Below, piece after piece: positions 19,311-28,940 of a stretch of 64,000 bases of DNA. Position 1 is the stretch's first letter; every line of letters starts with the position of its first letter. The notes under the pieces are model-generated. The model did not search any database and was not told the origin of the DNA. It saw only the letters and a list, made by a program, of their open reading frames with translations. The stretch is from UBA1014 sp964344035 (lineage in GTDB: Bacteria; SAR324; NAC60-12): contig CAYFLK010000001.1 of NCBI GenBank assembly GCA_964344035.1, forward strand, positions 62,001 to 126,000, in the 5' to 3' direction. Position numbers and translations under genes: made by a program.

Positions 19311-21701
19311 ATGAACCTCACAGAACTATATCATGAAATGAATTACGGTCCAGCTCTTGAAAGTCCAGGCCCGGCCCTGGAATGGATCAAACAGCAGAAT
19401 GGAAATTTTGAGCTTTATATCAATGGTAAGTGGAAAACCGCAAAATCCGGGGAAAGGCTGGGTATTTCAAACCCGGCAACTGGGGAGAGTCTGGGAACGT
19501 CTGCCGTTGCAGGGAAGACCGATATAGCCTTAGCGGTTGATGCTGCGCGAAAAGCGTTTCATCAATGGCGATCGCTGTCCTATCATGCACGCGCCCGGTT
19601 TCTTTATTCGATGGCAAGGCAGATGCAGAAAAATTCACGTTTGCTCGCCGTGCTGGAGACACTGGACAACGGCAAAACAATCCGTGAAACACGTGATATC
19701 GACATACCCTTGGCGGTCAGGCATTTTTATCACCACGCAGGCTGGGCACAATTGCTAGGGGAAGAATTTCCTGACCATGCTCCGCTGGGAGTGGTGGGGC
19801 AGATCATACCCTGGAATTTTCCATTTCTCATGCTGGCATGGAAAGTTGCGCCGGCATTGGCGGCAGGCAACACGGTTGTACTCAAACCAGCAGAGTTCAC
19901 CCCTTTGACAGCGGTTTGGTTTGCAGGCATGTGTCAAAGGATTGGGCTGCCTCCGGGCGTTTTTAATCTGGTAACCGGTACAGGAAGCACCGGGGATATG
20001 CTTGTCAGGCATCCGGATGTGGCCAAAGTGGCCTTCACCGGGTCAACTGAGGTAGGCCGGTTGATCCGTGAAGCAACCGCTGATTCCACGAAAAAATTAT
20101 CTCTTGAACTGGGAGGAAAATCCCCGTTTCTTGTATTTGACGATGCTGACCTTGACAGTGCGGTGGAAGGAGTTGTGGACGCCATCTGGTTCAACCAGGG
20201 GCAGGTATGCTGTGCCGGTTCGCGTCTGCTGGTGCAGGAAAGCGTTGCCGGGAAGCTGATCAATAAACTTAAATCACGCATGCGGAAACTTCGAGTCGGA
20301 GACCCGCTTGACAAGGGAATGGACATGGGGGCGATTATTGCCCCGGTGCAGCTGGAAAGGATTCAAAACCTGGTGAAACAGGGACAAGAAGAAGGGACCG
20401 AAGTCTGGCAATGGGATGGCGCATTGCCTGATCGTGGTTGTTTTTTCCCGCCGACACTGCTTACAAATGTTTCTCCATCTTCGTTGCTTTCACAAACAGA
20501 AATATTTGGTCCTGTCCTTGTTGCAACCACATTTCGTACTCCGGATGAAGCAGTGGCGCTGGCAAACAACACTGCTTATGGACTCGCGGCAAGCGTTTGG
20601 AGTGAGAATATAAACCTTGCCATGCACATTGCTCCGCGAATCAAGGCTGGAGTAGTCTGGATAAATTGCACAAACCATTTTGACGCCTCTTCCGGGTTTG
20701 GGGGATACCGGGAAAGCGGATACGGTCGTGAAGGTGGTTATGAGGGCATGTGTGAATATCTAAAACCCAAATGGGAAAGCGAATGGCCCGCATTTCAACA
20801 TCGAAAGGTCGTTTCAATTACAAAGCCAAATGATTCTTCAGGGGATTGCAGTGTTTCCCTGGACCGCACTGCTAAACTCTATATAGGCGGCAAACAGGTG
20901 CGTCCTGATTCCGGCTACTCCTTGCCTGTTTTGAATGCTGACGGGCATATTGCGGGAGAAATTGGTAAAGGCAACCGCAAGGACATCCGCAATGCCGTCG
21001 AGGCGGCGCACAAGGCATCTGGCTGGACGGGGTTGAATCCGCATTCACGAGCGCAGGTCCTTTATTTTATAGCGGAAAACCTTGAGGCTCGCAGCGAAGA
21101 ATTCCAGGAGAGGATTCAATCTCTCACGGACAACACGGAAGAAATGGCAGCTCTGGAAGTGGAATTATCCATCAAGCGCATATTTTCCTACGCAGCATGG
21201 ACGGACAAGTTCGAGGGGCGGCTCCACCAGCCACCAATGCGCGGACTGGCCCTTGCCCTTCCGGAAGCTATTGGGGTGATGGGGCTGGTTTGTCCGGACG
21301 AGGCGCCTTTGCTCGGGATGCTGTCGCTTGTGTTGCCGGCGGTGTCCATGGGAAACAGGGTTGTGGTCATCCCTTCCAGACCTTATGCACTGGTGGCGAC
21401 GGATTTCTACCAGGTGCTTGATACATCCGACGTGCCTCCGGGCGTGATCAACCTGGTTGCCGGAGTGGCTGATGAGCTGGGTGCGGTCCTGGCATCACAC
21501 GATGATATCGCAGGTATCTGGTGCGTTGGGACAGACACGGAATGCGCTGAGGTTAAACGCAGAAGTTGTGGCAACCTGAAAATCGTTTGGACTTCTGATG
21601 GCCGTAATGTGGATTGGTACGACAGTCGACAAGCAGAAGGTCGTGAATTCCTTTTGCGGGCGACTCAGGTCAAAAACATCTGGGTCCCTTACGGGGAGTG
21701 A
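19311..21701 (+). CDS. Two-domain aldehyde dehydrogenase
   Basis: The 796-residue protein is about 1.6 times a normal aldehyde dehydrogenase. Residues ~30-500 form a complete catalytic ALDH: IIPWNFPFLM cofactor pocket, catalytic Glu266 in SLELGGK, nucleophile Cys300 in GQVCCAGSR, and IFGPVL near 400. Residues ~525-796 form a second, shorter ALDH-like domain (LYIGGKQVRPDSGYSLPVLNA, PPGVINLVAGVADELG) that lacks the ELGG and GQxC motifs, so it is probably structural, perhaps replacing a dimer or tetramer contact. The substrate aldehyde is unknown; NAD(P)+ is the expected acceptor. The gene stands alone, diverging from a thiolase. Confidence 0.9.
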   Translation: MNLTELYHEMNYGPALESPGPALEWIKQQNGNFELYINGKWKTAKSGERLGISNPATGESLGTSAVAGKTDIALAVDAARKAFHQWRSLSYHARARFLYSMARQMQKNSRLLAVLETLDNGKTIRETRDIDIPLAVRHFYHHAGWAQLLGEEFPDHAPLGVVGQIIPWNFPFLMLAWKVAPALAAGNTVVLKPAEFTPLTAVWFAGMCQRIGLPPGVFNLVTGTGSTGDMLVRHPDVAKVAFTGSTEVGRLIREATADSTKKLSLELGGKSPFLVFDDADLDSAVEGVVDAIWFNQGQVCCAGSRLLVQESVAGKLINKLKSRMRKLRVGDPLDKGMDMGAIIAPVQLERIQNLVKQGQEEGTEVWQWDGALPDRGCFFPPTLLTNVSPSSLLSQTEIFGPVLVATTFRTPDEAVALANNTAYGLAASVWSENINLAMHIAPRIKAGVVWINCTNHFDASSGFGGYRESGYGREGGYEGMCEYLKPKWESEWPAFQHRKVVSITKPNDSSGDCSVSLDRTAKLYIGGKQVRPDSGYSLPVLNADGHIAGEIGKGNRKDIRNAVEAAHKASGWTGLNPHSRAQVLYFIAENLEARSEEFQERIQSLTDNTEEMAALEVELSIKRIFSYAAWTDKFEGRLHQPPMRGLALALPEAIGVMGLVCPDEAPLLGMLSLVLPAVSMGNRVVVIPSRPYALVATDFYQVLDTSDVPPGVINLVAGVADELGAVLASHDDIAGIWCVGTDTECAEVKRRSCGNLKIVWTSDGRNVDWYDSRQAEGREFLLRATQVKNIWVPYGE

Positions 21702-21730
21702 ATGGTGTGGCGGTCCTGGTGCGCACTTCT

Positions 21731-23293
21731 TTACTGCGCGATAGCTTCCGCCCAGGGATGCGTGATTTCTGTTGCGCCAAAATTCCGGTCACCTTGTACC
21801 ATGACCGCGCTCGGGCAGGCAAAGTAGAGGGGGAAAGGGGTCCGCTCGGTTTCAATAGTGTCAAAACTGCGTGATATCGTTTTTTTGAACTCTTCACTTA
21901 TTCGCCAGTCCAACACTACCCGATCTCCGCCGCTGTGATCGATTCTGGGATGGTGGAATGCTTCCTCGAGTGACATCCCGCGGTCAACCAGGAAATGGAT
22001 CAACTGTAATACTGCTGGCATAATCCTTCTCCCGCCTGAGGCGCCAGGGGCGAATCCTCCGTTTTTGTTCAGCCCAATTACCGGGCATGTGTTGGCAAGG
22101 CAGCGCTTGTCCGGTTCGAGTGAGTTCGGATGCCCCGGTTCGGGATTGAACCACATCAAGCCGTTGTTCATCAGTATCCCTGTTTTCGGAAGCACCAGTT
22201 TGCTGCCGAAAATCGAAAGAAGGGTCTGGGTCAGAGAAACCATGTTACCCTGTTTGTCGACAACGCAGAGATGGGTTGTGCAGTCCATAGTCCTTCCGCC
22301 ATCGATGTCTCCCATAACTTCCAGTCGCTGCCTGTAAACCCGATCCAGTGTTTCAACAATTACTAAAAAAGTGTCATCAAAATGAGACCGCGGGTGAGTT
22401 AACTTCCTAGAGATCTGTTTCAGTGCTCCGATCAGAGTTACACCGGCGTTCAATTCCGGATGGACATGGATATTGACATTACCGTATGCAGAAACAAGGG
22501 GTTTCTGAATCATAGCCCGATATACATTCAGGTCATCAAGAGAAAGGATGCCCCCGGTTTTTTGCACATCCTGTACTATTGATTTGGCAAGATGCCCTTC
22601 ATAAAAATCCCTGGGGCCTGCTGCGGCAAGGTGTTTCAGTGTTTTTGCCAGGTACGGGAAAGGTTTTTTCAGGTCATCCACGGCAGTCCATGCGGGCGAA
22701 GGAGGATGTCCTTGTTCAAGATATGTTTCAGATGCACAAGGATAACGGTTTAAATCAGCTACCGCTGAACCTATCACCAAGGTGGTGTACCAATCTATTT
22801 GCATGCCTTTTTCAGCCAGGACTATGGCCGGTTGCAGAAGTTTTTCCCATTTCCATGTGCCGAAATTTTCAAGAGCAACGCGCATTCCATCAACCTGGCC
22901 TGGAACGGCGATGGATGTGGCGCCTAGTGCGTTGCGATCATCAAGAACATTAGGCCAGGGAAACAGGTTGTTTGATGTGCCTTCTCCAGACAGTGGGTAA
23001 TCCTCAGGATCCAGTCTTTTTGGAGACCTCATGCCAAAATCGACAGTACTGACTTCGCCTTTTTTGGCATCATGGATCACCATGTGGCCGCCTCCCCCGA
23101 TTCCGCTCATCCACGGTTCGAGCACTGAAACTGCGTATGCGGTCGCTATTGCAGCGTCAACTGCGTTCCCACCCTGATTAAGCACTTCCGCGCCAACCTT
23201 TGAGGCAAGTTTGTGTTGGGATGCGACTATCCCGCCTGCGGACGATGTTGCCGGTTTGAGAAATGTGAGAGCCTCACTGAAGTTGCTTTCCAT
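21731..23293 (-). CDS. ggt: Gamma-glutamyltransferase family protein
   Basis: GGT enzymes hydrolyse or transpeptidate gamma-glutamyl bonds, as in glutathione. They mature by autocleavage before a nucleophile threonine. Here the cleavage site is CTTHLCVVDKQGNMVSLTQT, with the TTH threonine corresponding to the family nucleophile; the upstream large subunit carries the typical GGNAVDAAIATAYAVSVLEP start. Length (520) is a little short, and no signal peptide is visible, so it may be cytoplasmic like the YwrD-type members rather than periplasmic. It is the last gene of a minus-strand operon with an amidase 19 bases upstream, an AstE/AspA-type deacylase and a gamma-glutamylcyclotransferase-like gene. 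Confidence 0.88.
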   Translation of the reverse strand: MESNFSEALTFLKPATSSAGGIVASQHKLASKVGAEVLNQGGNAVDAAIATAYAVSVLEPWMSGIGGGGHMVIHDAKKGEVSTVDFGMRSPKRLDPEDYPLSGEGTSNNLFPWPNVLDDRNALGATSIAVPGQVDGMRVALENFGTWKWEKLLQPAIVLAEKGMQIDWYTTLVIGSAVADLNRYPCASETYLEQGHPPSPAWTAVDDLKKPFPYLAKTLKHLAAAGPRDFYEGHLAKSIVQDVQKTGGILSLDDLNVYRAMIQKPLVSAYGNVNIHVHPELNAGVTLIGALKQISRKLTHPRSHFDDTFLVIVETLDRVYRQRLEVMGDIDGGRTMDCTTHLCVVDKQGNMVSLTQTLLSIFGSKLVLPKTGILMNNGLMWFNPEPGHPNSLEPDKRCLANTCPVIGLNKNGGFAPGASGGRRIMPAVLQLIHFLVDRGMSLEEAFHHPRIDHSGGDRVVLDWRISEEFKKTISRSFDTIETERTPFPLYFACPSAVMVQGDRNFGATEITHPWAEAIAQ

Positions 23294-23312
23294 GAAGAAG
23301 TCCTGAGTTTAG

Positions 23313-24758
23313 TCAATTACTTTGTGCAGAGGAACCAACCGCCAGACTTGGCGCTTTACGCCAAAATTGGGTCGTTTTTTCAAACGCATGGGCAAGTTGC
23401 AGCACTCCGAGATCATCCCGAGGACGGCCAACGATCTGCAGTCCGACCGGCAATCCGTCTTCCGTGAATCCGCACGGCACTGAAATCACGGGGAGTCCGG
23501 TTACGGAGATGTAATAGCAGGAACGCATCCAGTCCAGATAGGTTTCCATCCGGTTGCCGTTGATTTCCGTAACATAAGGTTGATCGACCGGAAATGGAGG
23601 GACCTGGCTTACCGGCAGTGCAAGAAATTCAAAGGTGTCCATGAACACACGCACCCGATGATAAAGCGCGGTCCTTAATTTTTCCGCTCTTCCAAGTTCA
23701 GGGCCACTGAGTTTTTGTCCCGATTCGGTATTCCAGATCACCGTGTCTTTGATCATGTCACGCTTTTTTTCAAGCAGCTCACTGTATTTCAACTCGTAGA
23801 ACCAGGCCCTCCAGGTTTTGAAAATTTCATCTGCACCCGAGAAATCCGGAACCGTTGATTCGACAACACAACCCAGGGATTCGAAATGAGAAATACAGTT
23901 TTCCAGGACCGAGATGGTCTTTTTGTCGACTGGGAGTCCGCCAAAGTCACTGCTCCAGGCAACGCGGGCCCCTCTGAAATCACGTTCCAGCGGCTGTATG
24001 AAGACTGATCCCGGATCACTAAGAGCAATAGGGCTGCGAGGGTCCGGACCGGCCAGTACACTGAGCAGCAGCGCAGCATCCTCAACAGTCCTCGCGAGTG
24101 GTCCTTCCACGGAAAAACTGTCCCAGCCTGCGGGTCCGGGCCAACTTGGGACCCGGCCTACGGAGGGTCGGAAGCCGACTACGTTGCAGTAATTTGCCGG
24201 GTTTCGAAGTGAGCCGCCAAGGTCGCTGCCGTCTGCCAGCGGTATCATTCTGCATGCCAGGGCCACTGCCGCACCGCCGCTGCTGCCGCCGCAGGTTTTG
24301 CTAGTGTCATACGGATTGAACGTGGCGCCGAACAATTCATTAAATGTTTGAGAACCAGCTCCGAATTCAGGCGTGTTTGTTTTTCCAATGGTGATGGCGC
24401 CGGCCTTTTTCATCCGTTCCACTATCAACGCATCATCGCTAGGGATGTGGTCACGGAAAATAGGGGATCCATAAGTGGTGCGGATGCCCCTTGTTTCAAC
24501 CAGGTCTTTGTGAGCGATGGGAAGTCCGTGGAGAGGCCCGGGAACATTGCCGCGGATCAAGAAATCATCTGCCTTACGTGCGGCTTCAAGAGCCTGTTCA
24601 GGCAGCAAAGTGACTATCGCATTAACATCTGGGTTGACTGATTCGATCTGCCTGAGGTGTGATTCCATCACCTCCATCGCGGATATTTCTCGATTTCGTA
24701 TTTTTTCAGCAAGTTCGCTGGCACGCAAAAAACAAAGTGATAGATATTCTTTCATCAT
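23313..24758 (-). CDS. Amidase signature family hydrolase
   Basis: Starting at ATG 24758 (behind GGAGGG) the protein has 481 residues, typical for amidase-signature enzymes that hydrolyse amide bonds with a Ser-cisSer-Lys triad. The lysine is in GLPIAHKDL, and the serines lie in CGGSSGGAAVALAC and ADGSDLGGSLRNPAN. The longer frame from 24890 runs into the upstream gene in another frame and is not used. The start overlaps the stop of the upstream deacylase gene as ATGA, so the two are translationally coupled. Substrate cannot be read from sequence; GatA function is unlikely because no gatB/gatC is present. Confidence 0.9.
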   Translation of the reverse strand: MMKEYLSLCFLRASELAEKIRNREISAMEVMESHLRQIESVNPDVNAIVTLLPEQALEAARKADDFLIRGNVPGPLHGLPIAHKDLVETRGIRTTYGSPIFRDHIPSDDALIVERMKKAGAITIGKTNTPEFGAGSQTFNELFGATFNPYDTSKTCGGSSGGAAVALACRMIPLADGSDLGGSLRNPANYCNVVGFRPSVGRVPSWPGPAGWDSFSVEGPLARTVEDAALLLSVLAGPDPRSPIALSDPGSVFIQPLERDFRGARVAWSSDFGGLPVDKKTISVLENCISHFESLGCVVESTVPDFSGADEIFKTWRAWFYELKYSELLEKKRDMIKDTVIWNTESGQKLSGPELGRAEKLRTALYHRVRVFMDTFEFLALPVSQVPPFPVDQPYVTEINGNRMETYLDWMRSCYYISVTGLPVISVPCGFTEDGLPVGLQIVGRPRDDLGVLQLAHAFEKTTQFWRKAPSLAVGSSAQSN

Positions 24759-25771
24759 CCCTCCATCCTTGTTATGTCGTAATCCGTGGCAATCACCGCA
24801 ATCGTGTCTCCATGCCGGACAGGTCCCCGTCCCGCTCGGGTGATGAGGAGACCGTCGATTTGGGATCGCACTTCCACTGAATCTAACCAAAGCCTTTCCA
24901 TGTTGTGGATTCTGCCCAGCAGTTGACCAGATGAAACGGGTTCTCCGACATTAACGAGGGCTTCATAAAGACCGCTGGTGGAAGCCATCAGGTAGCCGCC
25001 ATTTTCGGGGGTCTGCATAAAGCGGGTTTCCGCATCATTATATCCGCCGGTTTGCAAAACCCCTAAGTGCCTCAGCAGGTTCCGGATCCCTTGGTCAGCG
25101 ATACTCAGTGCCTCCGGTGTCACGGAGCCACCACCGGCAAGTTCCGTCGAGATGAACATCTTGCCGGTTTCTTCCACAACCGAGTCAAGCATGCCCTCAC
25201 TGTCCAGTTCCCGCAGCACAAGGCTTATGGGGGCCCCAAAACTGCTGAGCGTTGTGGCGGTGCGAAGCATCAATTGTTTGTCATCAAGAAAATGCATCAC
25301 GGCGCATGGTGTAAAAATCATTGAGCTGCCCCCGGAGTGCATATCAAGCACCGCATCACTTCGAGATACCAGCTCATGAAAGACATAATGTGCGATGATA
25401 TCAGTGATTGTTCCATTGGGATTGCCGGGAAAACAGCGGTTCATGTTCTTGTTGTCCACTGGAGACAGCCGCGTTCCCGCCAGCGCCGCGGGGTAGTTTA
25501 GAAAAGGGATGATGATGACCATGCCGTTAAGGTCATCCGGACTCAAATTAACAGAAAGATTGCGCAGTGCAATGGGTCCTTCATACTCGTCTCCGTGGCT
25601 TCCCCCTGTCAGCAGCACGGTTGGGCCGTCACCGTTGCGGACCACAACAATAGGGACCAGCACTGAACCCCAGCCGGAAAGATTGCTTGAATTAGGGACC
25701 TTCAGGTGTGAGATAAATTTGCCGTTCTTGTTGAAAGGTATATTCGCGGTTATTTTGGATTTTATGCTCAT
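24755..25771 (-). CDS. Succinylglutamate desuccinylase/aspartoacylase family deacylase (DoeB-like)
   Basis: The 338-residue protein belongs to the AstE/AspA branch of zinc carboxypeptidase-fold deacylases. Zinc-binding residues lie in GGSHGDEYEGP (His, Glu) and in DMHSGG (His); NKNMNRCFPG supplies the substrate arginine region. The C-terminal ~100 residues form the beta-rich lid domain. Members remove an N-acyl group from amino acids; the closest pattern I recall is N-acetyl-diaminobutyrate deacetylase (DoeB, ectoine breakdown), but no other ectoine genes are here. It overlaps the amidase by four bases, and follows the cyclotransferase-like gene by 19 bases. Confidence 0.82.
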   Translation of the reverse strand: MSIKSKITANIPFNKNGKFISHLKVPNSSNLSGWGSVLVPIVVVRNGDGPTVLLTGGSHGDEYEGPIALRNLSVNLSPDDLNGMVIIIPFLNYPAALAGTRLSPVDNKNMNRCFPGNPNGTITDIIAHYVFHELVSRSDAVLDMHSGGSSMIFTPCAVMHFLDDKQLMLRTATTLSSFGAPISLVLRELDSEGMLDSVVEETGKMFISTELAGGGSVTPEALSIADQGIRNLLRHLGVLQTGGYNDAETRFMQTPENGGYLMASTSGLYEALVNVGEPVSSGQLLGRIHNMERLWLDSVEVRSQIDGLLITRAGRGPVRHGDTIAVIATDYDITRMEG

Positions 25772-25790
25772 TTTTAAAAAGTGCGGGACT

Positions 25791-26225
25791 CTACAGTGTA
25801 GTAATGTTATTCAGCTCAATGTAGTAATGCGAACTGAGAAAGGGCTTCCCTTCAAGCAGGAAGTTCAGGTATTCACGGGACGGTGGAGTTTCCGGTCCGG
25901 TGTTGAGGGCCTGATACGTGACGGCAGTCCAGGATTTTCCTGATGCGTTTGTGACCATGATGTATATACGGCTATATTGAGCGGTGTGTACACCCTCATA
26001 ATAATCCAGCTTTAAAAGGTCGTTTTCATAAACCTCATAGATAATGCCTTCAACCACACTGCCGGGACTGGCACGGATGTTGGCTTTCCCTCCCTCCTCA
26101 GATTGTTTGTCAAACACCAGCCGGTAATTAAGCAGGATCGCGGATGAACCTGTGAGATCCCGACCCAGACGCTTGCTGATTCGTGTGGGGCTCATGTTTG
26201 AACCGTATGCAAAATAATTTTCCAT
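25791..26225 (-). CDS. Gamma-glutamylcyclotransferase-like (GGCT/AIG2 fold) protein
   Basis: The protein has about 144 residues from ATG 26225 (MENYFAYGSNM); an upstream ATG at 26234 is also open. The family hallmarks are YGSNM at the N-terminus and the catalytic glutamate in DYYEG near residue 79. GGCT enzymes release 5-oxoproline from gamma-glutamyl amino acids. It is the first gene of the minus-strand operon that ends with gamma-glutamyltransferase, which supports a role in gamma-glutamyl compound turnover. Some AIG2-fold proteins are not cyclotransferases, so activity is inferred. Confidence 0.8.
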   Translation of the reverse strand: MENYFAYGSNMSPTRISKRLGRDLTGSSAILLNYRLVFDKQSEEGGKANIRASPGSVVEGIIYEVYENDLLKLDYYEGVHTAQYSRIYIMVTNASGKSWTAVTYQALNTGPETPPSREYLNFLLEGKPFLSSHYYIELNNITTL

Positions 26226-26422
26226 CAGCATCAAATAGTTGGTGTGCTAAGCTGCAGCGCAAAAAGCCCACAAACCCGCTTAATTGCAATTTGTAGCTCA
26301 ACTTCACGATTTCTACACATTCTTTTGATATAATGCAAGCAGTTGAATCCGCGGTAGCTTAAGCGATTGCCGTAATATCATGAGATCCACATTCAAAACC
26401 GGATCTCAAATCTGAAGCAGCA

Positions 26423-28077
26423 ATGCAATTCCCGGTTGTGAAAACCAAGTTAAGCTGGAAACTTTTCGGCGTGTTGATGCTCAATGCCGCCCTGCTGGTC
26501 ACAGTGCTGGTTTTGACACTGCATCACATTGTTTCCCAGGATTTTCAGGAATACGTGCGGGAAAGCGAACGGGAGCGGTTTCACCTGGCAAAAGCAAGCT
26601 TTGAAGATTTTTACGCGCGATTTCAAAGCTGGGACCTGTTGGCGGACAATCCCAGGCTTTGGCGGGATTTAATCCGGGACAGAATGGTCATTCATCACGA
26701 AGCGATGATGGGACGGGGGGCGAACGAGCGGTTGCTGCCAAAGAGACAAAGCCAGCGGGAAAGAAATATCGCCGGTTTTCAACGGGGCCGTGTTCCTATA
26801 CGCAAACCCGACATTGTTAAAAAAAACAAAGCCCCAGAGTTAACGGAAATGCCTGCCGGGCCGAGGAGGGGAACGGGAACCGGCCCTGCACTGCTGCCGA
26901 ATAGGACACTCTCAATCAAACAACCTCCGGTACATGTACCCGTAAGACCAAGGTTGCGAGGGCTGCCTTTTGAAGGAAGACTACTTAATTNNNNNNNNNN
27001 GATCAGAGTGGGAGGTTGCTGCTCGGCTTTCAGCGCAAAACTCCTCCGGAACTCATGGAAACAATGCATTATCAGGGTCAAACCATCGGCAGGTTGGGAA
27101 TGTACATTCCGGATGCCATGCCCAACCCACGGGACCAGTTGTTTCTCTCCACGCTCAACCGCATGCTGTGGATCGTGGCAGGGCTGATGGTGGGCCTGGC
27201 TGTTTTGTTTTCCCTGGGCCTTTCCTGGTACCTGCTTCGACCGGTAAGACGTTTAACCGAAGGCACGCATGCCCTTGCCGAGCGGCGTTTCGAAACAAGG
27301 GTTAGTATCACAACCACGGATGAACTTGGGCAGTTGGCCCGCGATTTTAACAGCATGGCGGAAACCCTGGAGCAGTTTGAGCAGCAGCGCAAACAATGGC
27401 TTTCAGATATTTCACATGAACTGGGCACGCCTCTTTCTGTGATGCGCGGTGAAATCGAGGCTCTGCAGGACGGGGTTCGCATACCATCCGCAGAGCGCCT
27501 GGCTTCGCTGCACGCAGAGGTTATGCAGTTGAACCGGATTGTCGAAGACCTTAAACTTCTGAATCGTGCCGAATCCGGCAGGCTTGATATGCAGGAATTT
27601 CCGTTCAACCCTGTCCGTTTGCTGAATGACACGTTAGCTCAGTATGAAGAGCGTTTTTCAGCAAGGGAGATCACCATAACTAATAAACTTGATCTTTATG
27701 GTGATCGGAATGTGCTTGGAGACCAGGATCGTTTGCGGCAGGTGTTTGCCAACCTGTTAGGCAATGTGTTGCGTTATGTGGACTGCCCCGGAAACCTGAC
27801 CGTCCAGTCAAAATTGGAGGCAGGTAAGATAACCCTGATTTTTTCTGATTCAGGACCGGGAGTCCCGGAAAAAATGCTGCCCCACTTGTTTGATCGTTTT
27901 TTCCGTGTAGATAATTCACGTAACCGCTCTACCGGAGGGAGCGGATTGGGATTGGCCATTTGTAAAAACCTTATTGAAGCACACAAGGGTGAGATTCATG
28001 CGAGCAGGGTTTCTCCACAAGGACTTCGAATCAACATTCAGCTTCCCCTGATTCCGGAATATCAAAATGAAAGATAG
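26423..28077 (+). CDS. Sensor histidine kinase (BaeS/CpxA-like), interrupted by gap
   Basis: An inner-membrane kinase, with a break at 26991-27000. The first membrane helix is at residues ~13-35; a periplasmic sensor of ~185 residues follows; the second helix is at ~27168-27236 (MLWIVAGLMVGLAVLFSLGLSW). Then come a HAMP domain (RPVRRLTEGTHALAERRF), the H box SDISHELGTPLS with phospho-accepting His, N box (VFANLLGNVLRY), G1 box (FSDSGPGVP) and G2 box (GGSGLGLAI). The frame shifts across the ten N, so the true gap is not ten bases. The sensor has an unusual basic, Pro/Arg-rich stretch near residues 108-185. The stop overlaps the response regulator start by 11 bases. Confidence 0.88.
26991..27000. 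other. Assembly gap (10 N)
   Basis: Ten undetermined bases inside the periplasmic domain of the histidine kinase. Flanking frames differ (2 before, 1 after), so real length is not a simple ten. Confidence 0.95.
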
Positions 28078-28756
28078 ACGGGTACTGGTCGTTGAAGACG
28101 AACCTAAAATCGCTGAACTGTTGCGCGATTACCTAGAGCAGTCCGGATATGAAGTTGAGATTCTCCATCGCGGGGATGAAGTGGAAAAGACTATGAGGAA
28201 CCACCCTGTGGATTTGATCCTTCTCGATCTGATGCTGCCAGGGATTGGGGGCATCGATGTGTGCAGAAATATAAGAACGTTCTCACAGGTGCCGATTATA
28301 ATGGTTACAGCGCAGACGGAAGAAATTGACCGGCTTCTCGGTTTGGAACTGGGCGCAGATGATTACATCTGTAAACCATTCAGTCCCCGCGAAGTTGTAG
28401 CACGTGTCAAGGCTGTGCTGCGGCGCAGCCAGGGTGATAACAAGGATTCGGTTTTGAAAGGCGGTTCGGTTTCACTCAATCCTGAAACCCGAGAGGTAAA
28501 GGTCGGAGGGAATACTGTCGACTTAACTCCCTACGAATTTGGACTGCTTCACACCCTTCTTTCCCGTCCTGAACGGGTTTATACCCGGGATGAACTGCTG
28601 ACCATGGTGCAGGGATACGACTATGCCGGATACGACCGCACAATCGATACCCATATCAAAAACCTGCGAAAAAAACTGCATGGCCATGCTGCTGATGAAT
28701 ACATCAGTTCTGTGTATGGCGTAGGTTACCGCTTCCACATTCCGGAGCGCTCTTGA
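28067..28756 (+). CDS. OmpR/PhoB-family response regulator (BaeR-like)
   Basis: The 229-residue protein has a receiver domain (acidic pocket Glu10/Asp11, phosphoacceptor Asp54 in ILLDLMLPG, Lys103 in ICKPF) followed by a winged-helix DNA-binding domain (VDLTPYEFGLLHTLLSRP, then TIDTHIKNLRKKL). It acts as a phosphorylation-dependent transcription factor in the cytoplasm. It overlaps the kinase gene by 11 bases, so this is its cognate partner. The closest described pair by pattern is BaeSR (envelope stress), but targets are unknown. Confidence 0.95.
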   Translation: MKDRRVLVVEDEPKIAELLRDYLEQSGYEVEILHRGDEVEKTMRNHPVDLILLDLMLPGIGGIDVCRNIRTFSQVPIIMVTAQTEEIDRLLGLELGADDYICKPFSPREVVARVKAVLRRSQGDNKDSVLKGGSVSLNPETREVKVGGNTVDLTPYEFGLLHTLLSRPERVYTRDELLTMVQGYDYAGYDRTIDTHIKNLRKKLHGHAADEYISSVYGVGYRFHIPERS

Positions 28757-28940
28757 ATCAGCGGTGCTTTTGCCGAAATCCTCACCGCCCCCTCCGCATT
28801 ATTTTCCCTCCAAAGGATGTGCCGCAGAGTCTTCAGGAAACATGATTCTGCTTGAAACAACCGGATAATTCGACTAGATTTTCTTCCTCCATTTACTCAG
28901 TCCAAACACCTTGGAATTATTGCGATCCTCGGGTGACAAC

